Below, piece by piece: positions 19,674 to 28,290 of a DNA stretch of 64,000 nucleotides (positions are counted from its first letter, which is position 1; the number at the start of each line of letters is the position of its first letter). The notes beneath the pieces are model-generated. The model was not told the origin of the DNA and did not search any database. It was given only the letters and a program-made list of their open reading frames with translations. Source of the DNA: Rhodocyclaceae bacterium (GTDB lineage: Bacteria > Pseudomonadota > Gammaproteobacteria > Burkholderiales > Usitatibacteraceae); NCBI GenBank assembly GCA_020247545.1, contig JADCIX010000001.1, forward strand, positions 1-64,000. The letters run 5' to 3'. Position numbers and translations under genes: made by a program.

Positions 19674-21080
19674 TTACTTAAGTGTCGCGTTGGCTTCGCG
19701 CGCCAGTCTTGTTGCGCGTCGCCGAGCGATGAGGTCCACCAAACGTGCGTGATACTGGTGATTGATTGGATACTTTGCAATGACAATTATGCTCAGGATG
19801 CCCAGCGCGATTGGCGGCACGGTCATGATAAGTTGCATGGATTTCAGCGTGGCTGCGGATTGCACACCCTCAGCAACGTAGCTCGCCCAATCGAGGCTTA
19901 CACCAACTAATCCCACGCCAACACCGAGCGCAATCTTTTGCGCGAGTGCGACCATGCCAAACCAAAATCCTTCGGCACGAATACCTGTTGTGAGTTCACT
20001 GTATTCGACCGTATCGGGAATCATCGACCAGAATGTCACGGGGATTGCTGCTGCACCTATGCCTGCGAGCGCCAGTAGTGCAATCAAGCCGGTAGTGGTG
20101 CTCGGCGCGATTAACCAAATCGCCGCCCACGCAACGGTGTTGATGCTGGCCCCCACCATCCATGCCTGCCGTTTGGAGAATCGTTTGCCCGTCCACATCC
20201 ATACCAGCGTGAACACCGACACCATCAAGATATACACGCCAAGCCCAGCGCTGACCTTATCTGGCGCATCGTAGTTGTACTTGAAAACGTAAACTAGGGT
20301 TTTAGTGGCGATGGTCGAGCCAATGGAAAACAAAATGATTCCAAGTGCTAAACGCTGAAACGCGTAATTTCGCATGAGCAGCCGCCAGACATCGTGCCAC
20401 TTGAACAGCACTTCGTGTGGGTCGGCGACGCGCTCGCGGGTGAATGCTGCCGTGATCATGAAGAGCGCAGAGCCGACAATTGCATAACCCGCCGCGACGA
20501 CAAGGAAACCATACTGCCGGTCACTGCCACCTACCTTTGCCACTAGCGGCAACGTTAGAGCAGCGACAAATAATGCCCCCATAGTCGCAAACACCATCCG
20601 TGCTGCGGCGAGTTCAGAGCGCTCGCGTGAATCGGTGGTGAGTGTTGCCATCAGTGAGCCGTAGGGAATGCCCAGCACTGTGAAGCTGGTGCGAAACAGC
20701 ATATGAAACAGCAACGCAAACCAAACCGCTGAAGCAGTTCCCGGAGTCAACGGATAGAACAGCAGCAAATAGCTAAAGCCTGTGGGAATGGCCGCAAAAA
20801 AAAGGTACGGTCGATAGCGCCCCCAGCGCGAGCGCGTGCGGCTGGCAATCACGCCCATGATAGGGTCGGTGATGGCATCCCATAACATGCTTACCATGTA
20901 GATGGCACCGGCAATCGCCGGATTTATTTTCAGCACATCGGTGTAGTAATAAAGCAGGTAAAGATTGGTGGTCGTCCAAAACAGATTGCCCCCAAAGTCG
21001 CCGACACCATAGGCAATCTTATGCCACAACGTCAGCTTGGACGGCAGGGCGCAGGTCACGGCGGGGGATGCGTTTAACAT
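19674..21080 (-). CDS. GPH-family sugar:cation symporter (MFS)
   Basis: About 468 residues with 12 predicted membrane segments. The N-terminal block KIAYGVGDFGGNLFWTTTNL, with YYTDVL and WDAITDPIMGVIASRTRSRW GRYRPY close behind, is diagnostic of the glycoside-pentoside-hexuronide (MelB-like) transporters. It should bring a mono- or oligosaccharide into the cytosol by cation symport. Starts at 21113 and 21080 are both possible; 21080 fits the family length, and neither has a clear ribosome site. The neighbouring TonB receptor (outer membrane), this symporter (inner membrane) and GH3 glycosidase (cytosol) make a complete uptake and cleavage route. Confidence 0.88.
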   Translation of the reverse strand: MLNASPAVTCALPSKLTLWHKIAYGVGDFGGNLFWTTTNLYLLYYYTDVLKINPAIAGAIYMVSMLWDAITDPIMGVIASRTRSRWGRYRPYLFFAAIPTGFSYLLLFYPLTPGTASAVWFALLFHMLFRTSFTVLGIPYGSLMATLTTDSRERSELAAARMVFATMGALFVAALTLPLVAKVGGSDRQYGFLVVAAGYAIVGSALFMITAAFTRERVADPHEVLFKWHDVWRLLMRNYAFQRLALGIILFSIGSTIATKTLVYVFKYNYDAPDKVSAGLGVYILMVSVFTLVWMWTGKRFSKRQAWMVGASINTVAWAAIWLIAPSTTTGLIALLALAGIGAAAIPVTFWSMIPDTVEYSELTTGIRAEGFWFGMVALAQKIALGVGVGLVGVSLDWASYVAEGVQSAATLKSMQLIMTVPPIALGILSIIVIAKYPINHQYHARLVDLIARRRATRLAREANATLK

Positions 21081-21509
21081 GGCGTTTGACGACGCATTCA
21101 CATCACAAGCCATCGACGCGCGGAATCGAATACGCCGCACGCGGCACATTTTGCAATGCGTTTCAGCGCTACCCGCCGCGTAAGCGCCACCAGCCAAAAA
21201 CAACATCGCAGCTGCTTCACGAGTTGATGCGATGGGTTAAACGAATTGGCCTGCGAGAACGTCGACTCGACCATCAATGAAAAGCCCGTGAAGCTACTGC
21301 CTCCGCCATTTGGCGCGCGCGCCGAGCACTGCCATCGCCGCGCGCTGCGCTGCAAAATCACCGGCAGCTTGCTGAGGCATGGCGTTAGCAAAGGGGCGCA
21401 AGCGCTTTGAGCGCCAGCCAATTTGCTTCGGACAGCGGATGCCGATGATCAACCTCCGTGCCGCGAAACAACATCAAAGACCTACCTTGCACTCGCCTGC
21501 CGTAATCGC
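21081..21509. other. Gap between the sugar transporter and TonB receptor genes
   Basis: About 430 bp hold no gene that can be supported. On the minus strand, fragments in different frames (for example FRGTEVDHRHPLSEANWLAL near 21400-21480) look protein-like but are interrupted by stops. This may be a decayed gene; no family is recognised. Confidence 0.4.
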
Positions 21510-23723
21510 TTAAAACTTAAATCCAACACGTACGCCATAAGTCCGTGGTGGGGCCAAGAACGCATTTGGTGCGGCTAGACCACCGATACCTGCAATGACG
21601 TTTTTGTTTTCAAGATTCTTGCCGTAGGCTTGCACGTACCACGCTTCTTTGTTGGCGATGTAAGTCAAGCTCACATCGGTACGCTGGTAGGCTGGCTGCG
21701 TGGTGAGCGCGATATTGGTTGGCTGCAGGTAGTATTTTTCCGTGAAGAACATTGAGATGCGCGCATTCAAATCACCGCCCGCGAATGGCCAGTTGTATTG
21801 GTAAGCTAAATTGCCGCTTACCCTTGGCGACTTGATGAGCGAGTTGCCGGTGTTGTTGACGCGCGGGTTCGCGTTTGGCGGATCGAAGCTGTCGTACTTA
21901 GCATCCAGCAATGCCAGCGAGAGATCAAATCGGCCAATCGCAGACAGCCAGCGACTTTCAATTTCTGCGCCATTAATGGTGGCTTCGGCGGCGTTTTGTG
22001 TGAGCGTGATGAATGAGCCAGCGATACCGCTAGGTGAAGGGCCACGATATGAGACCTGTAGATCTTTGAAGTCGCTGCGGAATACGGCGATGTTAGTGCG
22101 CAGTGTCCCGTCAAGTGCACGCATCTTCAGGCCCGCTTCATAGGTAGTAACGTTTTCTGGTTTATAGGTGTTATCGAAATTTGCTGAGCGCACGCCATCA
22201 AAAAAGCCGCCCGCCTTGTAGCCCGTTGCGATGGAGCCGTAGAGCATGGTGTCTTTATCCATGCTGTAGTCTGCGGCAACACGCCAGTTGACTTTAGACG
22301 AGGAAATTGAAGCGTTGTTGGGGGCGGTTGTGGTGGGGGCGACCGGTGTGCCGTTGGGTAGGGTAACGGTAGTCAGATTGCGCCCCACCCTGCTCAATTC
22401 ATCTCGTGTTGAACGTAAGCCTGCGGTGAGCTTTAAGCTATCGGTAGCGGCAAAAGTTGCTTGACCAAATACGGCGTTGGCTTTTTGCGAAACCTGCGGT
22501 TGCAAGAATGACAGCGAAACACGCAAGCTTGCTGGGACTCCAGCAAGAGCATTGATGTTCTCGGCGGTCAGCGATATGTCATCAGACTCTTTGATCGTAT
22601 ACGCGCCAACTACCCAGGTTAGTGTTTTCTGGTTCGCAGAGGACAGACGCAATTCGTGTGAAGTCTGCTCAGGGCTACCCCGATACGCAGTACGTGCCGT
22701 GTTGGGGGCGGAGAAATTGATCTCATCTCGAGAGCCTGTTCGTTTGGAACCCAAGTAGGTCAATACAGTCGGGCCGAATGACCAATTGACTTCGGCGCTA
22801 TAGCCGTCTTCATCATTCGCCAAGCGAGGTTGCAACGACGGTGTCGTAGTACGACCGGCGTTGCCGCTGGTACTGGCCAGCGGCAACGCGACTGTACCGT
22901 AGCCGACACCGCGCGCGCGCATCGTGTCGGCTGTGAGCAATATGGAGAAATTTTTGTTCGGTTCAATCAAGGCGTGTATGCGCGCAGCAGTTGTATCAGC
23001 ATCGTCGGCATTTTTAGTCGCACCTACGGCAGGGTTTTGCGAGATTAAGTAGCCATCGCGCTTTTCGGTTGCCAGTGCGGCGCGAATCGAAAACACGTCA
23101 TTGACCGGCGCATTAATCATGAATTCGGAGCGCCGCGAATCATAGTTGCCGACTTCAAGCATTACTGAGCCTTCCAGTTTGTCCTTCGGCTTATTGGTGA
23201 TCACGTTAATTGCACCTGCCGTCACGTTGCGGCCCCACAATGTTCCTTGCGGGCCGCGCAAGACTTCTACTCGCTCAACGTCAAAAAAAGCCAAGCCCGC
23301 TGACTGTGGCCGCGCCAGATAAACGCCATCAAGGTGGAAGCCCACCGCAGGGTTGCCGATTTCGGTGTTGTTGGTGCTGGTGATACCGCGGATGGTGAAC
23401 TCTGTTGCGGTTGCATTCGTATTAATCACCACGTTTGGGACGAGACCGTTCAAGTCGCGCGCATTGCGCACACCTTGCTCGGCGATCTCCTCGCCGCTCA
23501 CGCTGGTGACGGCAAGTGGTGTTTTTTGCGCGTCTTCTTTGCGCTTTTGCGCGGTCACCGTAATAGTTTCAATCTGCGGCTTTTTATCTGCACTGGCGGC
23601 TGTGCCTGTTGGCGTGGTTTGTGCTGCGACGCTCAGCGCGGTGCTACCGGCAATAGTCGCAAGCACGGCGAGGGTTAATGTTTTGGTTTGGCAAGTACGC
23701 GAAACTGAGGTATTGGTGTTCAT
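21510..23723 (-). CDS. TonB-dependent receptor, likely for oligosaccharides
   Basis: The 737-residue outer-membrane receptor has a signal peptide (MNTNTSVSRTCQTKTLTLAV, ending near SVAAQ), a possible TonB box in IETITVTAQKRKED, a plug (TPLAVTSVSGEEIAEQGVRN, VDGVYLAR-like HLDGVYLAR, VERVEVLRGPQGTLWGRN) and a barrel ending in VRVGFKF. GGAG seven bases before the ATG at 23723 makes that start firm; the longer frame from 23786 has no such site. The substrate is inferred only from the neighbouring sugar genes. A HexR-like box at 23795-23809 is about 70 bp upstream, so the receptor is probably co-regulated with the glucokinase-HexR gene. Confidence 0.93.
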   Translation of the reverse strand: MNTNTSVSRTCQTKTLTLAVLATIAGSTALSVAAQTTPTGTAASADKKPQIETITVTAQKRKEDAQKTPLAVTSVSGEEIAEQGVRNARDLNGLVPNVVINTNATATEFTIRGITSTNNTEIGNPAVGFHLDGVYLARPQSAGLAFFDVERVEVLRGPQGTLWGRNVTAGAINVITNKPKDKLEGSVMLEVGNYDSRRSEFMINAPVNDVFSIRAALATEKRDGYLISQNPAVGATKNADDADTTAARIHALIEPNKNFSILLTADTMRARGVGYGTVALPLASTSGNAGRTTTPSLQPRLANDEDGYSAEVNWSFGPTVLTYLGSKRTGSRDEINFSAPNTARTAYRGSPEQTSHELRLSSANQKTLTWVVGAYTIKESDDISLTAENINALAGVPASLRVSLSFLQPQVSQKANAVFGQATFAATDSLKLTAGLRSTRDELSRVGRNLTTVTLPNGTPVAPTTTAPNNASISSSKVNWRVAADYSMDKDTMLYGSIATGYKAGGFFDGVRSANFDNTYKPENVTTYEAGLKMRALDGTLRTNIAVFRSDFKDLQVSYRGPSPSGIAGSFITLTQNAAEATINGAEIESRWLSAIGRFDLSLALLDAKYDSFDPPNANPRVNNTGNSLIKSPRVSGNLAYQYNWPFAGGDLNARISMFFTEKYYLQPTNIALTTQPAYQRTDVSLTYIANKEAWYVQAYGKNLENKNVIAGIGGLAAPNAFLAPPRTYGVRVGFKF

Positions 23724-23794
23724 TGGTTCTCCGGGCGGGGACGGATTTGATGCATTATTGTTGTGGTTTAGTGACGAATCTAACAAGCGCAGAA

Positions 23795-23809
23795 TGTAAT
23801 TGATTTACA
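23795..23809. promoter_or_regulatory. HexR-like operator 1
   Basis: TGTAATTGATTTACA is a near-perfect dyad matching the published HexR pattern TGTAATwwwATTACA. It lies about 70 bp before the TonB receptor ATG on the divergent side. Confidence 0.65.
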
Positions 23810-23933
23810 ACTTTGAAGCAAGTATTGTTATGGCGCTGATGTATTTTTGACAAAAATAGCCTTTTTCATTGTTGCATCGCAGCGTAAGGCATGTCGATGT
23901 GGCTTTTTTACCAAAGAGGTGCCGCGACGAAGC

Positions 23934-23948
23934 TGTAATTGCATTACA
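23934..23948. promoter_or_regulatory. HexR-like operator 2
   Basis: TGTAATTGCATTACA is a perfect dyad (TGTAAT-n3-ATTACA) between the divergent receptor and glucokinase-hexR genes, 39 bp from operator 3. Confidence 0.75.
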
Positions 23949-23972
23949 GAAACGATTGCGCTATTGTTGAAA

Positions 23973-23987
23973 TGTAATAGAATTACA
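23973..23987. promoter_or_regulatory. HexR-like operator 3
   Basis: TGTAATAGAATTACA is a perfect dyad (TGTAAT-n3-ATTACA), 75 bp upstream of the glucokinase-hexR ATG. Confidence 0.75.
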
Positions 23988-24061
23988 TGCTCCCAACATA
24001 CAGTGCGCGTCGCCCGAATGTCTATTTCGCTTGAAAGCTTTCGCCACTCATTGCCTCAGCC

Positions 24062-25894
24062 ATGCGCGCGACTTCGCTCTTAGCCGATATCGGTGGCACC
24101 AATGCGCGCTTTGTGCGTGTCCGTGCGACCGGCGAGCAGGTGTCGCCTTTGACCCTGCCGGTGGCGGATTTTGCGCGTTTTGAGGATGCAATTTTGGCGT
24201 ATCTCAATCAAACCGGCGGAGCGGACGTGCGCCATGCGGCGATTGCGATTGCGAACCCCGTCGATGGTGACTTTGTGCAGATGACTAACCATCATTGGTC
24301 GTTTTCCATTGAGCAGCTTCGTCTAGTGTTGGGCTTTGATACCTTGCTGGTGGTGAACGACTTCACCGCACTGGCGATGGCGATTCCACGATTGGAGCCC
24401 ACACAGCTTTTGCAAGTCGGCTTAGGGAGAGCGAAAAGCCGCGCGATGATAGGGTTGGTCGGCCCGGGTACGGGGCTGGGCGTTTCGGGCCTATTGCCGA
24501 TGGATCAGCGCTGGGTGGCGCTGGGCAGCGAGGGCGGACACGTGAGTTTCGCACCTACGAATGCGGTGGAGCGCGATATTCATGCTGTGGCTGAGGCGAA
24601 ATTTGGTCATGTATCTGCGGAACGATTGCTCTCCGGCGCGGGTATTGCGCTGATTTATCGATTCTTCGCGGCAGTCGAGTCTGACATCACGCCTGCCGAA
24701 ATAACCGAAGCCGCTGCGACAGGGCGAGATGAGTTCGCGCTGAAAACGGTCGATGTTTTTTTAGGCATGCTCGGCGGCTTTGCGGGCAACGTCGCGCTCA
24801 CGTACGGCGCGCTTGGGGGCGTATATGTGGGCGGTGGTATCGTGCCGCGATTGGCGTGGCGTATCGCAGACTCGCCATTCCGCGCGCGCTTTGAGGCAAA
24901 AGGCCGCTTTGAGGCTTATCTGCGCGACATTCCAACTTTTCTCATCGCGGCCGAGAACCCCGCTTTTTACGGCGTGCGCGCCATCCTTGATGAAGCATTG
25001 AGCACGCGGCCATCGAATGATCTCTTGGCGCAGATTCGTGAACGACTACCCGATCTGCCAAGCGCCGCAAAACAAGTCGCAACTTACTTACTCGCCGAGC
25101 CGAATGCCTTCGTGCAAAACGCCACTGGCGTACTCGCCAAGCGCGCGGGCGTGTCGGACCCCACCATCATGCGGTTTTGCCGTACCTTTGGCTACGACGG
25201 GATTCCGGAATTCAAACGCGCGCTGGCCGCTGCTCTCACTGGCACGATTCCCGTACGCCACAGCACTGTTAAGCGTAGCGATAGCGCACAGCAATTAGCC
25301 ATCAAAGTACTCGACAACACCGCCTCTGCCGTGCTACAAATGCGTCAGCAGCTACAGGGCGACGCGCTGAATAAAGCAACCATTCTGATTCGACAAGCCA
25401 AGCGATTGCGACTTTTCGGTATCGGCCATTCAGGCGTGACTTGTCGCGATGCCGAAACGCGTTTTGTTAGGCTTGGCTACGACGCGCAAGCCGTTACCGA
25501 TACTGCGCTTATGGCACCTTATACGGGCCTCATTCAGCCGCAAGACGGCATTATCTTGATTTCCAATAGCGGCAAGATTTCAGAATTAGTCACGCTCGCT
25601 AGCGCTGCACGCGCGCGCGGCGCGTATGCGCTTGGCATCACACACCAGCGCTCACCCCTCGCTGAAGTATGCGACGTCGTACTCACGGTAGAACACAGCG
25701 AAAACGAAGGCGAATACGTCTCGATGATCTCGCGCATTTTGCAATTGCTGATGGTCGATATCATCACGGTGGGGCTAGAGAATGCGAGTACTGCTGATGC
25801 GATCCCAACTGAAGTGTTCTCTGCGGCTGAACCCACACCATTACCAGTGCCACAATCGCCGCAGACCAAAGTGCGCATCTCACACCTGCGCTAA
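24062..25894 (+). CDS. glk: Bifunctional glucokinase / RpiR-family (HexR) transcriptional regulator
   Basis: The 610-residue fusion joins a Glk-family glucokinase (about 5-320: LLADIGGTNARF phosphate loop, VVNDFTALAMAIP with the catalytic aspartate, GPGTGLGVSGL, LGSEGGHVSFAP) to an RpiR/HexR regulator (about 330-605). The regulator has an N-terminal helix-turn-helix (VLAKRAGVSDPTIMRFCRTF) and a sugar-phosphate-binding SIS domain (LRLFGIGHSGVTCRDAETRF, ILISNSGKISELV). Such fusions are known in Burkholderia. The kinase makes glucose-6-phosphate in the cytosol; HexR-type regulators sense the Entner-Doudoroff intermediate KDPG (family knowledge). Three HexR-like boxes lie between it and the divergent TonB receptor, implying autoregulation and receptor control. 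The ATG follows no clear ribosome site. Confidence 0.95.
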   Translation: MRATSLLADIGGTNARFVRVRATGEQVSPLTLPVADFARFEDAILAYLNQTGGADVRHAAIAIANPVDGDFVQMTNHHWSFSIEQLRLVLGFDTLLVVNDFTALAMAIPRLEPTQLLQVGLGRAKSRAMIGLVGPGTGLGVSGLLPMDQRWVALGSEGGHVSFAPTNAVERDIHAVAEAKFGHVSAERLLSGAGIALIYRFFAAVESDITPAEITEAAATGRDEFALKTVDVFLGMLGGFAGNVALTYGALGGVYVGGGIVPRLAWRIADSPFRARFEAKGRFEAYLRDIPTFLIAAENPAFYGVRAILDEALSTRPSNDLLAQIRERLPDLPSAAKQVATYLLAEPNAFVQNATGVLAKRAGVSDPTIMRFCRTFGYDGIPEFKRALAAALTGTIPVRHSTVKRSDSAQQLAIKVLDNTASAVLQMRQQLQGDALNKATILIRQAKRLRLFGIGHSGVTCRDAETRFVRLGYDAQAVTDTALMAPYTGLIQPQDGIILISNSGKISELVTLASAARARGAYALGITHQRSPLAEVCDVVLTVEHSENEGEYVSMISRILQLLMVDIITVGLENASTADAIPTEVFSAAEPTPLPVPQSPQTKVRISHLR

Positions 25895-26017
25895 GAGTTG
25901 AACAAGTTAATAGCAGCGCTCGCTTTTGGTCATAAAGGTAGGCTGCAAGCAGCCGTCGGTAGCGGGGTTTTTCAGAATAATCGACCCAACAGAGTCCGCC
26001 ATGCTCGTGAATGCCGA

Positions 26018-26379
26018 ATTCCGATTTTTGTCGCCATGACAGCATCCAACTTGCCGCCAGAAAGCAACGTCATTGCCGGCGTGGCGGCGCAGACCGTGGC
26101 TGTTGTGCTGTTGGTATCGGCGCTACTGGGTGAGCGCGTTCTCGAAATTGTTGGTATCTCGATTGCAAGTTTCAGCTACATCTTGGTGTGGTGGTGATGT
26201 GGATCGCGCTGCGTATTGCCACACGAGTTGGCGGCTACACGAGCATGACCACCGTTAACGTCGCCACGCGCATCATGGGGTTGCTGCTCGCTGCATTGGC
26301 GGTTGAGATTCTTGCCGGTGGTATCGTCGAATTGATTCCTGCGCTGGGCAAGCCTGACATGTTTCGCTATGGGCAATAA
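26018..26379 (+). pseudogene. Broken second copy of marC
   Basis: Two segments match intact marC (16476-17147). The first (26018 to about 26175) reads IPIFVAMTASNLPPESNVIA through LVSALLGERVLEIVGISIASF; the second (about 26190-26379) reads MWIALRIATRVGGYTSMTTV through to LIPALGKPDMFRYGQ and a stop. The first 26 codons are missing, as are about 230 bp between the two segments, and the junction changes frame. Most base differences from marC are at third codon positions, so this copy evolved as a working gene before it broke. Confidence 0.88.
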
Positions 26380-26471
26380 CTGTCGTATTGTTGTATCTGT
26401 AGGCGCTGTCATAAAAGGTTAACGAAACGTCCCAATAATCGTCACAAATTCCAACCATTCAAGGATTTGTG

Positions 26472-28121
26472 ATGCTGAAAGTTTTTCAACCGCAGAAAAT
26501 AAAGGCGGCGATTGCGGGTTGCCTGTTTGCCGCAGCGCTTGTCGCTTGTAATAGCGACAAGGTCGGTACTGAAATTGTTGAAGAGGCGACACCGGTCGGT
26601 TTCGCACTATCCAAAATTGGTACCTATGAAGGCGGGGCACTCGGTGCTGCTGAGATCACCGCCTATGACAGTGGTAGCCAGCGGCTATTTGTCGTCAACG
26701 GTACCAACGGTACGGTTGACGTGTTGAATCTCTCCAACCCGGCATTGCCCACCAAGATCGGTACGATCACCCCTTCCACCACAGGCGGTGTGGTGAACAG
26801 CGTCGCGGTGTTTGATGGTCTGGTTGCCATTGCCATTGAAGCCAATCCCAAGACCAGCCCCGGTGCGGTTGGTCTATACAACGCGGCAGATTTGCGGTTG
26901 CTGCAAACGATCACGGTTGGCGCCCAGCCGGACATGATTACGTTCACGCCGGATGGTCGTTATATCCTGACCGCTAACGAAGGTGAGCCGAATAGTTATG
27001 GCGCAGCAACGTCAATCGATCCAGAAGGTTCAGTAAGTGTCATTACCGTTGTGCGCGGCGGGACCTCTACAGTGGCAACCGCAGACTTCCGCGCATTTAA
27101 TGGCCAAGAGGCGGCCTTGCGTGTACAGGGCATCCGTATCTTCGGGCCGAACGCGTCGGCTGCACAAGACTTGGAGCCTGAGTACGTTGCGGTGAGTGAC
27201 GATAGCCGCACGGCCTATGTAACCCTGCAGGAGAACAATGCCATTGCCATTATCGATATCGCGTCGGCGCGTGTGACCTCGCTAAAGGCACTCGGGCTGA
27301 AGGACCATAACGTGGCCGGATTCGGACTTGACGCGAGTGACGAAGACGGCGGCGTGAATACCAATAGTGGCACACCGTCAATCAAAATCCAGCCGTATCC
27401 CGTGCGTGGCATGTACCAGCCGGATGGCATTGCTTATGTGACCATCAACAACACGGGTTACTTGTTAACCGCTAACGAAGGTGAGGCACGTGCGGATTGG
27501 CCGGGTTATAGCGATGAAACCCGTGTGCGGGAACACTGCACGGCAGGCTTGGATCCCAACGTGTTTCCGGATGCGGCAAACCTCATTCTCGATTCCAACC
27601 TTGGTCGATTGCGCATTACGCGTAACCCGAACGGTGGCCGTGAAGGCAAGAATGCAGCTGGGCAGTGCAACGAGTTGAATACCTTTGGTGGCCGGTCCTT
27701 TACCATCTGGAATACCGATATCGCTCGCGTCTACGATTCTGGGGACGAGTTTGAGCGTCGCACTACGTCATTGCCGAACGTCAACTTCAACGCCAGCCAT
27801 GACAACAACACCCTCGACGGCCGCAGCGCATCCAAAGGTCCGGAGCCTGAAGGTGTGGTCGTCGCGAAGTTTGGCAAAAAGACCATCGCCTTTATTGGTC
27901 TGGAACGCGTTGGCGGGGTGATGGTGTACGACATCAGCAATCCCGCAGCGGCCACCTATGTGACTTACCTGAACACCAGAAACGGCGTCACTGGCGACCG
28001 CGGGCCCGAGGGGCTGCACTTCATTCCTGCTGCGAAGTCGCCAAATGGAAGACCGTTGCTGATCGTCGGTAATGAGATCAGCGGCACGACGGCAATTTTC
28101 CAAGTGAATTTGACCTACTAA
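26472..28121 (+). CDS. Lipoprotein of the choice-of-anchor I family (beta-propeller)
   Basis: The 549-residue product begins with a lipoprotein signal (MLKVFQPQKIKAAIAGCLFA, lipobox LVAC with Cys near residue 26) and should be lipid-anchored in the envelope. The rest is the choice-of-anchor I domain, a seven-bladed-propeller-like region: AYDSGSQRLFVVNGTNGTVD, FTPDGRYILTANEGEPNSYG, SVSVI, RGMYQPDGIAYVTINNTGYL, LTANEGEARADWPGYSDE, then KGPEPEGVVVAKFGKKTIAF and TGDRGPEGLHFIPAAKSPNG. The acidic ANEGE repeats suggest calcium binding. No enzyme function is established. ATG 26472 follows AAGGAT, better than the adjacent GTG at 26469. It is followed by a palindromic unit and a bidirectional terminator. 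Confidence 0.9.
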   Translation: MLKVFQPQKIKAAIAGCLFAAALVACNSDKVGTEIVEEATPVGFALSKIGTYEGGALGAAEITAYDSGSQRLFVVNGTNGTVDVLNLSNPALPTKIGTITPSTTGGVVNSVAVFDGLVAIAIEANPKTSPGAVGLYNAADLRLLQTITVGAQPDMITFTPDGRYILTANEGEPNSYGAATSIDPEGSVSVITVVRGGTSTVATADFRAFNGQEAALRVQGIRIFGPNASAAQDLEPEYVAVSDDSRTAYVTLQENNAIAIIDIASARVTSLKALGLKDHNVAGFGLDASDEDGGVNTNSGTPSIKIQPYPVRGMYQPDGIAYVTINNTGYLLTANEGEARADWPGYSDETRVREHCTAGLDPNVFPDAANLILDSNLGRLRITRNPNGGREGKNAAGQCNELNTFGGRSFTIWNTDIARVYDSGDEFERRTTSLPNVNFNASHDNNTLDGRSASKGPEPEGVVVAKFGKKTIAFIGLERVGGVMVYDISNPAAATYVTYLNTRNGVTGDRGPEGLHFIPAAKSPNGRPLLIVGNEISGTTAIFQVNLTY

Positions 28122-28131
28122 TTCAAACGGT

Positions 28132-28197
28132 AAAGTCTTTTATTGGCGGGCGTTTCCAGGCGAAAAACGCTGGAAACGAGCGCCGAATAATGAGTTT
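28132..28197. repeat. Palindromic intergenic unit, copy C
   Basis: A 28-bp left arm (28132-28159, with GGCGGGCGTTTCCAG) pairs with the right arm (28170-28197, CTGGAAACGAGCGCC) around a 10-base loop, with about 21 of 28 positions matching. It begins 11 bp after the choice-of-anchor gene stop. Its ends AAAGTC and GAGTTT match units B, D and E. Confidence 0.75.
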
Positions 28198-28231
28198 CCT
28201 TATTTGAATTGGTGCCCCGAGATAAAGCTGC

Positions 28232-28270
28232 AAAACAAAACGCCGACCAGCAGGTCGGCGTTTTGTTTGG
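28232..28270. terminator. Bidirectional Rho-independent terminator
   Basis: CGCCGACC (28241-28248) and GGTCGGCG (28253-28260) form a stem around AGCA. It is flanked by AAAACAAAA on the left and TTTTGTTT on the right. It sits between convergent genes and can end both. Confidence 0.93.
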
Positions 28271-28290
28271 TGCTTGCGAATGACTGCGGC

